Source of the DNA: JAGOUU01 sp964609155
Lineage (GTDB): Bacteria; Pseudomonadota; Gammaproteobacteria; JAGOUU01
Length of the DNA: 62,597 bases
Direction: 5' to 3'
Assembly: GCA_964609155.1 (NCBI GenBank)
Contig: CAZSRF010000008.1
Coordinates: 1 to 62,597 of the forward strand
A model generated the notes under the pieces. The model made no database searches and had not been told where the DNA came from. It saw only the letters and a program-made list of their open reading frames with translations. Positions 38,389-47,800 of the stretch are shown in pieces (position 1 is the first letter of the stretch; each line of letters begins with the position of its first letter). Both the position numbers and the translations under genes were made by a program.

Positions 38389-39897
38389 ATGACATCTAAT
38401 TTAAATCCCTTTAGCACTGTTGCTGAACTTTCTAGTCAATTAACTGATAAAAAAATAAGCAGTGTTGAATTAACCACAGAATATTTAAATCGTATTAAAA
38501 AATATGATCAACAAATTAACAGCTACATTACAGTATGTCCTGACACAGCTTTGCAGCAAGCAAAACAGGCTGATGAAAAATTAGCCAAGTGCATTTCAGA
38601 CCATCACTCTAAATTACTCGGTGTACCTGTTGCGCAAAAAGATATCTTTTGTACTAAAAATATTAAAACTACTTGTGGCTCAAAAATGCTAGATAACTTT
38701 TACAGCCCTTATGATGCTACTGTCATAGAGAAATTCCAAAATGCAGGTGCTGTGATGTTAGGTAAAACTAATATGGATGAATTCGCAATGGGTTCCTCAA
38801 ATGAGACCAGCTTCTATGGACCGGTGAGCAATCCATGGAATATCAAAACTGTTCCCGGTGGCTCATCCGGTGGTTCTGCTGCAGCTGTAGCTGCGGGCTT
38901 GGCCCCAGCTGCAACAGCTACAGATACAGGTGGTTCGATAAGACAACCAGCAGCTTTTTGTGGTCTTACGGGCATTAAACCTTCATATGGATTAGTATCA
39001 AGGTTTGGTATGATTGCCTTTGCTTCAAGTCTAGATCAAGGCGGAGTCATATCAAGAACAGCTGAAGATGCTGCTATTATCTTAGAAACCATGGTAGGAT
39101 TTGATGAAAAAGATTCTACCAGCCTAGAATTAAAAACTCCTAAGTACTCTAAAATTATTGATAACCCTGATTACAACAGCGATCATCCAATTAAAAAACT
39201 TTCTGATCTTAAAATAGGGATCCCTGTTGAATTCTTTAACTCAGGCTTAAACCCACAAATAGCCGACAATATTATGACTGCATTAAAACAACTAGAAAAA
39301 CTCGGTGCTACATTGTGTGAAATTTCTCTTCCTAATAGCCATTTAGCAATACCCGTATATTATGTCGTAGCACCTGCAGAATGCTCATCAAATCTCTCTC
39401 GTTATGATGGTATTCGTTTTGGGCACCGCTGTGATAATCCTAAAGATTTAGAAGATTTATACAAACGTTCTCGTGAGGAGGGCTTTGGACATGAGGTAAA
39501 ACGACGTATCATGATTGGAACATACGTTTTATCCGCAGGCTTTTATGATGCTTATTACATAAAAGCCCAGAAGTTAAGACAAGTGATCTCTGATGACTTT
39601 ACAAAAGCTTTTGAAAAAGTAGACATTATTGCAGGACCAACTACTCCAACAACTGCTTTTAACAAAGGGGAAAAATCTGATGATCCTATTAGCATGTATC
39701 TTAATGATTTATACACAAGCTCTGTTAATTTAGCAGGATTACCTGGCATTTCAGTTTGCTCAGGTTTTGTAGACAATCTCCCTATTGGCTTGCAATTAAT
39801 TGGAAATTATTTATCAGAAGCTAGTTTATTATATACCGCACACCAATATCAAAAAAATACTGATTGGCATACAAAAACACCGGCAAATTTTAAATAA
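38389..39897 (+). CDS. gatA: Asp-tRNA(Asn)/Glu-tRNA(Gln) amidotransferase subunit A
   Basis: Amidase-signature enzyme that frees ammonia from glutamine and feeds it to GatB. The 502-residue product retains the Ser-cisSer-Lys triad: Lys84 (VAQKDIF), Ser159 (PGGSSGGSAAA) and Ser183 (TDTGGSIRQPA). The spacing equals that of characterised GatA. The complex makes Gln-tRNA(Gln) and/or Asn-tRNA(Asn) when GlnRS or AsnRS is missing. Confidence 0.97.
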   Translation: MTSNLNPFSTVAELSSQLTDKKISSVELTTEYLNRIKKYDQQINSYITVCPDTALQQAKQADEKLAKCISDHHSKLLGVPVAQKDIFCTKNIKTTCGSKMLDNFYSPYDATVIEKFQNAGAVMLGKTNMDEFAMGSSNETSFYGPVSNPWNIKTVPGGSSGGSAAAVAAGLAPAATATDTGGSIRQPAAFCGLTGIKPSYGLVSRFGMIAFASSLDQGGVISRTAEDAAIILETMVGFDEKDSTSLELKTPKYSKIIDNPDYNSDHPIKKLSDLKIGIPVEFFNSGLNPQIADNIMTALKQLEKLGATLCEISLPNSHLAIPVYYVVAPAECSSNLSRYDGIRFGHRCDNPKDLEDLYKRSREEGFGHEVKRRIMIGTYVLSAGFYDAYYIKAQKLRQVISDDFTKAFEKVDIIAGPTTPTTAFNKGEKSDDPISMYLNDLYTSSVNLAGLPGISVCSGFVDNLPIGLQLIGNYLSEASLLYTAHQYQKNTDWHTKTPANFK

Positions 39898-39954
39898 TAA
39901 TTTACACCTTAATAAATTTAACTATATATACATAATAAAAATTAAGAGATCCTT

Positions 39955-41433
39955 ATGGAACCAAACACCACAGACACCTCTTCTGCTTGGGAGACTGTTA
40001 TAGGCCTTGAAGTTCATGTTCAACTAGCAACCAATTCTAAAATTTTTTCTGGCTCCGCTACTAAATATGGCTCTGCACCAAATACTCAAGCTAACATCGT
40101 TGATTTAGGCTTTCCAGGAGTCTTACCTGTATTGAATAAAGAGGCTGTTCATATGGCTTGTAAATTTGGATTGGCTGTTAATGCTGAAATTGCAGACACC
40201 ACTATCTTTGCTCGTAAAAATTATTTTTACCCAGATTTACCAAAAGGCTATCAAATAAGTCAATTAGACAAACCCATTGTCGGCAAAGGTTCACTTAAAA
40301 TAACACTTGACGATGGTGACGTGAAAACTATTGGGATCACACGTGCGCACCTAGAAGAAGACGCTGGTAAATCTTTACATGAAGACTTCCATGGTATGAG
40401 TGGCATAGATTTAAATCGTGCAGGCATACCCTTATTAGAAATAGTATCTGAGCCTGAGTTACGCTCGGCTAAAGAAGCTGTAGCATATTTAAAAACACTA
40501 CATGCTTTAGTGAAATATTTAGAAATTTGTGATGGCAACATGCAAGAAGGGTCGTTTCGATGCGATGCTAACGTCTCAGTTCGTAAAAAAGGCGCAGCCA
40601 AGTTTGGCACTCGTGCTGAGATTAAAAATGTCAATTCATTTAAATTTGTTGAAAAAGCTATAAACTACGAAGTAGCACGCCAAATAGATTTACTAGAGTC
40701 CGGTAAACAAGTAGTACAAGAAACCAGATTATACGACTCTGAGAAAGACCTAACCAGAAGCATGCGCAGTAAAGAAGAAGCAACAGATTATAGATACTTC
40801 CCGGACCCAGATTTACTACCCTTTAAAGTTACTAGTGAAATTTTAAATAAAGCTAAATCTGCTCTACCTGAATTACCAGAAGCAAAAAAACAACGCTTTG
40901 TTGAACAGTATGGGTTAAGTCTTTATGATGCTGAAATTTTAACTAATAGCAAAGTGTTAGCTGAATTCTATGAAGACATGCTAAAATTAAACAATCAAAC
41001 AGATCCTAAATTTACTAAATTAGCTGCTAATTGGGTGATGGGTGATTTTATGGCCGCTTTGAATAAAAATAATTTAACTATTGCCCAAAACCCGATTTCT
41101 TCTAAAGAATTAGGTACATTAGTCTTAAGAATTTTTGATAATACTATCTCAGGCAAAATAGCAAAACAAATATTTGAAGATTTATGGTCTCATCCTAATA
41201 ACACGACAGATCAAATTATCTCCGATAAAAATCTTAAGCAAGTTACAGATGATAGTGCTATAAAAACTATTATTGATGAAATAATCAATAGTAGCCCTGA
41301 TCAAGTCACTCAATACAAAGCAGGCAAAGTCCAATTATTTGGATTCTTTGTTGGTCAGGTGATGAAAGCCTCTAAAGGCAAAGCTAACCCTGAACAGGTT
41401 AATCAATTATTACAAGAAAAATTGAATGGCTAA
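39955..41433 (+). CDS. gatB: Asp-tRNA(Asn)/Glu-tRNA(Gln) amidotransferase subunit B
   Basis: Kinase/amidotransferase subunit that activates the misacylated aminoacyl-tRNA. The 492 residues show GLEVHVQLATNSKIFS at the N terminus, the FYPDLPKGYQISQ segment, HLEEDAGKSLH, the DFNRAGIPLLEIVSEP-like motif (DLNRAGIPLLEIVSEP) and YRYFPDPDL. The helical cradle and tRNA-binding YqeY-like tail run from about 300 to the end. Confidence 0.97.
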   Translation: MEPNTTDTSSAWETVIGLEVHVQLATNSKIFSGSATKYGSAPNTQANIVDLGFPGVLPVLNKEAVHMACKFGLAVNAEIADTTIFARKNYFYPDLPKGYQISQLDKPIVGKGSLKITLDDGDVKTIGITRAHLEEDAGKSLHEDFHGMSGIDLNRAGIPLLEIVSEPELRSAKEAVAYLKTLHALVKYLEICDGNMQEGSFRCDANVSVRKKGAAKFGTRAEIKNVNSFKFVEKAINYEVARQIDLLESGKQVVQETRLYDSEKDLTRSMRSKEEATDYRYFPDPDLLPFKVTSEILNKAKSALPELPEAKKQRFVEQYGLSLYDAEILTNSKVLAEFYEDMLKLNNQTDPKFTKLAANWVMGDFMAALNKNNLTIAQNPISSKELGTLVLRIFDNTISGKIAKQIFEDLWSHPNNTTDQIISDKNLKQVTDDSAIKTIIDEIINSSPDQVTQYKAGKVQLFGFFVGQVMKASKGKANPEQVNQLLQEKLNG

Positions 41434-41473
41434 TACATAGATCTACATAGCTCTACATAATTCTACATAGATG
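41434..41473 (+). repeat. four 10-bp tandem repeats running into the holC start codon
   Basis: Units TACATAGATC, TACATAGCTC, TACATAATTC and TACATAGATG follow one another directly after the gatB stop; the last contains the holC ATG. The tract leaves no Shine-Dalgarno sequence for holC. Confidence 0.75.
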
Positions 41474-41956
41474 GCTACAAAAGTACAGTTTATTGTTTTA
41501 GATAATAACTCACAAGCACAAAATAAGATTTTATGTGATTTATTATCTAAATATAATAAAAATTCCAATAAAACAATTATTTATCTTTTATGCCCATCAA
41601 AAGAACATTGTTATGAATTGGACGAATTTATTATTAATTATCAACAAGAAAATTTTGAAACTAATTTTTTTCCCTACCAGTTAATCACTGATGAAGATCC
41701 TATAGGCCCTATACCTCCAGCCCCTTTTTGCCTAGGTTACAAACCAAATATAGAATTAAAATTTAAACTTAAATATGGTCTATTAATAAATCTGCACCAT
41801 ACAATTCCTAGAGACTTTTTGAAATACAAAGAAATTATTGAATTAGTTCCCAATAATGAAGATTTAAAAACTATTTCAAGAGAACATTTTAAACATTATT
41901 CAAAATACAAATGTTTAATTCAAACCATAACAACAACCGATTGTGAAGCATTATGA
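41471..41956 (+). CDS. holC: DNA polymerase III chi subunit (HolC)
   Basis: Chi links the clamp loader to SSB through psi. The 161-residue frame matches HolC in layout: an early FIVLDNNSQAQNKI strand-turn-helix, CPSKEHCYELDEFI, an FFPYQLITDEDP segment, LLINLHHTIP and the C-terminal EIIELVPNNEDLKTISREHFKHY pattern. Its stop overlaps the valS start as ATGA, reproducing the usual holC-valS pair. Divergence from E. coli is high, but the context and the psi gene elsewhere in the window support the call. Confidence 0.88.
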   Translation: MATKVQFIVLDNNSQAQNKILCDLLSKYNKNSNKTIIYLLCPSKEHCYELDEFIINYQQENFETNFFPYQLITDEDPIGPIPPAPFCLGYKPNIELKFKLKYGLLINLHHTIPRDFLKYKEIIELVPNNEDLKTISREHFKHYSKYKCLIQTITTTDCEAL

Positions 41957-44817
41957 ATAATAATATTAAATCCAATTTTGATTTCGAAACAACCTACAAT
42001 CCAAAAAATATTGAGCAAAATTGGTATCGATTATGGGAAGATAAAGGCTATTTTAAACCTAATGCATCTAAAACCAGTAAATACTCTATCGTCATTCCAC
42101 CTCCTAATGTGACTGGTAGCCTACATATGGGTCATGCTTTTCAATATACTATCATGGATATTTTAATTCGTTTTAACCGTATGGACGGTAAGAAAACATT
42201 ATGGCAAATGGGTACTGATGCAGCAGGTATAGCTACTCAAATGGTTGTTGAGCGTCAGTTAAATCAACAAAACATTAAAAAATCCGATTTGACCCGTGAA
42301 GAGTTTGTAAATAAAGTTTGGGAATGGAAAGAAAAATCTGGTGGAAGAATCAGCCAACAAATACGTCGTCTAGGTGCATCCGTAGATTGGTCACGAGACC
42401 GTTTTACTATGGACGCCAAAATGCAAAAAACAGTCAATAAAGCCTTTGTAGAATTATATGACGATGGACTTATCTATAGAGGGAACCGTCTTGTTAATTG
42501 GGATCCTGTTTTATTTACTGCTCTATCAGATCTAGAAGTAGAAAACATAGAAAAACAAGGTCATATTTGGCATATTAAATACCCTTTAGTCAATCCGATG
42601 CAAGATACCGCTTATATAATAGTTGCAACGACACGACCAGAGACTTTACTAGGTGATACAGCAGTTGCAGTTAACCCTAAAGATCCTAGATATAAAGATT
42701 TAATCGGTCAAGAAGTTAGATTACCATTGACAGATAAAACTATTCCCATTATAGCTGATGATTATGTTGACTTAGAGTTTGGCTCAGGAGCTGTCAAAAT
42801 TACTCCCGCTCATGATTTTAATGACTTTGAAGTTGGCAAAAGACATGATTTACCTATTATAAACATTTTTACTAAAGATGCTAAGTTAAATACCAATGTA
42901 CCAAGCAAATATCAACATTTAACTCGCGAACAGGCTAGAAAGATTATTTTACAAGACTTAGAAGATCTTAATTTAATTTTAAAAATTGAAAATCATACCT
43001 TAAAAATCCCGTTAGGCGATCGTTCTGGCGCTATAATTGAACCATACCTAGTTCCACAATGGTATATAAAAATTGACTCACTTGCAAAACCAGCTCGTGC
43101 TGTAGTCAATGCTGAGAATAACACTGAAAATAAAATAAATTTTGTACCATCCAATTATGTCAACATGTACAACTCTTGGATGGATAATATTCAAGATTGG
43201 TGTATTAGCAGACAACTATGGTGGGGCAATAGAATACCTGCTTGGTATGATAGCAATGGCAATATCTATGTCGCAGAAACAATTGAATCTGCTATACAAA
43301 AATATAATTTAGATAAAAATATACAATTAACTCAAGAGCAAGATACTCTAGATACCTGGTTTGCCTCTGCCTTATGGCCTGCAGGCAGTTTAGGTTGGCC
43401 AGAAGATGCCCAGAATGTTGAAGAGTTCTATCCAACAGATGTATTAGTTACTGGCTTTGATATTATATTTTTCTGGGTTGCCAGAATGGTGATGATGTCT
43501 TTATATTTTAACAAACAAATCCCTTTCAAAAACGTATACTTTACGGGGTTAATACGCGACAGCCAAGGGCAAAAAATGTCGAAATCTAAAGGTAACATTA
43601 TAGATCCCTTAGATTTAATAGATGGCATTAACTTAGAAGATCTAATCGCTCAAAGAACCACCAACTTAATGCAACCTAAATTAGCTGAAAAAATTGCAAA
43701 CCAAACACGTAAAGAATTCCCGAAAGGGATCAGTGCACATGGAACAGATGCCTTAAGATTCACTTTATGTGCTCTGGCTTCACAATCAAGGAATATTAAT
43801 TTTGATCTAAAACGCATGGATGGTTATCGTAACTTCTGTAATAAGTTATGGAATGCTGCAAGATATGTTTTATTAAACTCCCAAGATAAAAATATCGGCT
43901 CATTCGAGATATTACAAAATATTGATACCGCAAATATCAGTCTGGCCGATAAGTGGATCTTATCTTCCTTACAAGATGTTATTGTCATAACCAGAGAACA
44001 CATTGAAAATTATCGATTTGATTTATTAGCCCAAAGCCTTTATGAATTCTTTTGGGATCAATATTGTGATTGGTATCTTGAGTTCTCTAAAACTGTGCTA
44101 GCACATAATGCAGTTGATCAATACGAATCAGATCTACAAACCAATAGCAGATTTGTCTTATTATATATATTAGAAAATGTTTTAAGATTGCTACATCCTA
44201 TTATACCTTTTATCACTGAAGAAATTTGGCAAAAAATTAAACCTTTGTTAAATATTACCGGTGATTCCATTATGGTAGAGACCTACCCTGTTTTACAAAA
44301 AAACTTAAATCTGCCTACAGCTCATGAAGAAATTAACTTCATCAAAGATATTATTTTAGGTATTAGGAATCTTCGTGGCGAGAACAATATTTCGCCTTCT
44401 AAAGCTATTAATAAAATTTATATTAAAAACACTTCTGAATCACAAAATAATATATTAAATAGCAATAAAAAATATATTTACGCTCTTGGGAAAGTGGAAA
44501 GTTACGAGCTTATTTCCAAAACCTATCAAGACTCTTCTATGCCACATTGTGCGACTATAATAATTAATGGCGAAGTTGAGATACTCATCCCTACCGCTGG
44601 ATTAATTGATATCGATGCAGAATTAAATCGAATTGATCGTGAAATGATTAAATTAGAATTAGAGCATCATAAAATTAACAGTAAACTACAAAACGAAAAT
44701 TTTGTGAGCAAAGCCCCGCCTGCCGTAGTATCTGCCGAGCAGGAAAGGCTTGCTGAAATTGATAACGTCATTGTAACACTTAGAAGAAAATGTGAATTAT
44801 TAAGACAAAAAAACTAA
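41953..44817 (+). CDS. valS: Valyl-tRNA synthetase
   Basis: Class I synthetase charging tRNA(Val), with editing of mischarged Thr. The 954 residues have the HIGH-type motif PPPNVTGSLHMGHAF (about 50-64), the CP1 editing domain (about 210-350, with TTRPETLLGDTAVAVNP), the KMSKS motif GQKMSKSKGN (near 540), an anticodon-binding helical domain and a C-terminal coiled-coil arm (about 885-950). It ends tail-to-tail with the giant gene on the other strand, overlapping it by four bases. Confidence 0.98.
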   Translation: MNNNIKSNFDFETTYNPKNIEQNWYRLWEDKGYFKPNASKTSKYSIVIPPPNVTGSLHMGHAFQYTIMDILIRFNRMDGKKTLWQMGTDAAGIATQMVVERQLNQQNIKKSDLTREEFVNKVWEWKEKSGGRISQQIRRLGASVDWSRDRFTMDAKMQKTVNKAFVELYDDGLIYRGNRLVNWDPVLFTALSDLEVENIEKQGHIWHIKYPLVNPMQDTAYIIVATTRPETLLGDTAVAVNPKDPRYKDLIGQEVRLPLTDKTIPIIADDYVDLEFGSGAVKITPAHDFNDFEVGKRHDLPIINIFTKDAKLNTNVPSKYQHLTREQARKIILQDLEDLNLILKIENHTLKIPLGDRSGAIIEPYLVPQWYIKIDSLAKPARAVVNAENNTENKINFVPSNYVNMYNSWMDNIQDWCISRQLWWGNRIPAWYDSNGNIYVAETIESAIQKYNLDKNIQLTQEQDTLDTWFASALWPAGSLGWPEDAQNVEEFYPTDVLVTGFDIIFFWVARMVMMSLYFNKQIPFKNVYFTGLIRDSQGQKMSKSKGNIIDPLDLIDGINLEDLIAQRTTNLMQPKLAEKIANQTRKEFPKGISAHGTDALRFTLCALASQSRNINFDLKRMDGYRNFCNKLWNAARYVLLNSQDKNIGSFEILQNIDTANISLADKWILSSLQDVIVITREHIENYRFDLLAQSLYEFFWDQYCDWYLEFSKTVLAHNAVDQYESDLQTNSRFVLLYILENVLRLLHPIIPFITEEIWQKIKPLLNITGDSIMVETYPVLQKNLNLPTAHEEINFIKDIILGIRNLRGENNISPSKAINKIYIKNTSESQNNILNSNKKYIYALGKVESYELISKTYQDSSMPHCATIIINGEVEILIPTAGLIDIDAELNRIDREMIKLELEHHKINSKLQNENFVSKAPPAVVSAEQERLAEIDNVIVTLRRKCELLRQKN

Positions 44818-47800
44818 GCATATGCGTGCCTTGGCATTTTTCTAGCGGGTTCAAGCCCTGCATCACTTTCACTTTCATCTGGATCTATTGGTGCAGGAGC
44901 TGGAGGAGGCGAAGGCGCTCTTCTTTTCACAGCCATTTTACTACTAATACCAACATGCCTACCACGTGCAACAGCACATTTCATTGCCCTTAGTAGTGGT
45001 GGATCTAAAATTTCTTGCACTTTTTTAACTTTTTCGTCACAGCAATTAGCTTTTGTGTAATAATCTCGTGCTCTTTGATAGTATCCTATTCTAGTCTGAA
45101 CATCACTATCCATACAAGCTTTCCCTAGCTGAACATATAGATCACCCAACTTTTCTGCAGCTTGGACCTCTCCAAATTTAACCGCAAAACAAAGATAAAT
45201 GCTATCTCCTTGCTCTAGATAATGCTGATAATGGCAGTATGCCGCATACTTCTTAGCAGCTTTACATAGATCGCGAAAATTCGGTACTGGCCACAACCCT
45301 CTGCTTATTGCACGCCGTTTTTTTTCATCATATACTTGAACCAAGGCTCTTGAAGAAGCAGAATCTAAGTAATATTTTTTTTCTAACACTGCTGCAGCAT
45401 CTGCTAAACTGTAATCTTCTAAAACAACCTTCATAGTTCTATGTTCAACTGCTGTACTAGTTGCAGCTCGCCCAGCCATGTATATTGGGTTTTGTGTTGC
45501 AATCAGTGTAAACCCTGGTGTAATTTCTGTTGCCTCTGCTCGCCACTCTGCTGGCAATCGTCCCATAAGTAGATCATTTATCAAACGTTCTAGCATGGGT
45601 GAACTATTAATCTCATCAATAACAACAACTGCGCCTTTGTAATACGCCTCTTGTAGCATCTTTATTTTTGCATCACTCTGTAAACTAGCACAGATATGAA
45701 TGATACGTATCGATTTTTCTTTACAAAATGCAATTACAGCTTCACTTTTGCCCAATCCTGGTTCACCTTCAATAATTAAACCACCCAAACCACCAAACTC
45801 TTGGCCATGTACCCTTACTGTCGCCTCTGCCTTAAAGGCACGTACAGCAAAGATATCTTCTAAATATGGGCGAAGTTGCAGATGAGCACCTGTCCATAAA
45901 AACTCATTCTCTGATAAATAAGCCTCAACTTTTTCCTGCTTGGAGGTAATCAACGGCCCTGTAATAACTTCTTTCTCATCACCAGAACTTTCTTCTTCAC
46001 TCACATGAGACATCCCATCTTTCTCTTCATCCTCTGTGCTTTGTTTCGATGCTAAAGGATCCATTATTGCCGCACCAACGTCCTCCGTACCACTAACAAT
46101 ACCAGTACCACCAGCATCGACAGTAGGATATACACCAGCGTGCATATCAGCATCAAAAGCAATGTGCATACCACCAATATCCGTACCATAAGCAGTAGCG
46201 TATACACCAGCATCGTCACCATCAGCAGAACCAGTGCACATATCACCAGCAGCGTCATCATCAGCAGCAGCATCCATATCATCAGCAGCCACAGCAGCGT
46301 CATCACCACCAGCAGCAGCATCCATATCATCATCAACATCTGCTGCAACAGTAATACTAAACTGCGCGTCAAATGTTTCTAAAAATTCTTTTGGTACAAA
46401 ACGCCTACTTACTCTGCCTATAATTTCTAAGGCGAGTTGTTTTGAGCTTTCATCATCTAGTCTTATCTCTGTACTTCTGGCTCTAAATATTAAAGCCATC
46501 ATTTGTAACTCTCGAGATGTGATTAATGTTTTACACTCTTCACTAAAAAATCTATATACATCTAAAAATAATTTTGTGACTTTTTCCTGTACATCAAAAG
46601 CAAGACCTGTCACCCCAGCAAAAACAGGTTCTAAAACCTTTTGTTTAATGTAATTAAGTGATAATGGTTTAAATATTAAAGTATGACCATGTCTTGCAAA
46701 TAGACTCGGCAAAGTACGGTCGCCACCATAATTTAGTGGATTTCCAGCAAATATAACTTTATGATTAGGTGTGAGCGCGTGTATCTTACCATCAATAATG
46801 ACATATGGCTCTTTTTGGAATAGCCCTTCAAACTCACTCCAATTTCGACCTGCAATATTTGCTTCATCAATAAATAAAATTTTTAGCTTATGAGCGTCTG
46901 CCCCACTGGCATCAGCCCATGCTTTTATAGACTGTTCTCCCATGAAAACAGCGCTTATTCTAGTATCTTTACTTAATACATGATCAATAAAAGTTGTTTT
47001 TCCAACCCCGGAAGCACCTGCTAAAAACACAAAAGGATGCTTTTCGAGCACTTTTAAAACAGAATCTAATCTATCTTTATCTAACTTTTCAGCAGGACAA
47101 TCATCAAGCCTATAAAAATCCCCAGGTAATTTTCTTAACCCGGCAAAAGTGTCCATATCCGCTGCAGCTGGAAATATCTCTTTGTAGTTTTGTATAGCTT
47201 TTTGTTGTACAAAAGAATGTGGGCTACTAGAGTACGTTCTAGCATCTATTTGCATTTTGTTTTTCGCAAAGCCAAATAATAAATCATTATCTGTGATAAT
47301 AATTAATTTTCCACTAGAAAAACTAATAGGATAAGAATCAATGCTTAACATATATTCAGCGAGAATATCTACCAGTTCTTTTTTAAATTTACCTTTTAGT
47401 ATTACAGTTAGACTACTCTTGATGGCATCTAGAACGCAACAATCTTTTTTAGAAAATTTTAACGAAATGCCCTCTGCGCCTGTTGTGGTTAATGAAATAT
47501 TATACAATAAATCACAGACGGTATAATCTGTAACATCAATTATTAGAGCAGAACTTGCTGAGCCCCCTAGAGAACACATGATACTGTCTAGGGCGAAATC
47601 TTGATCTTGAGTTACGACTACTGTGCACGGCATCATCTCTCTAGACGTGTCTGGAAGAATGCTCATACCATCTTCACTTTCAACTTCTGCAACAACAGTA
47701 GTAGATACAGGCGCTACTGTGCCCATACCCATACCTTCACAAAAAGTAGGTATTGAAATAGTCCGTTGTAATTCTTCTGGTAAACTCACTCCAGCTGCTA

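Noticed and set aside
46064..46382. Overlapping open frames on both strands inside the giant gene, rich in Leu/Met or Ser/Ile/His
   Set aside because: They are by-products of the triplet-rich repeat, which is open in several frames. The Asp/Ala frame continues the intact 2,269-codon gene.
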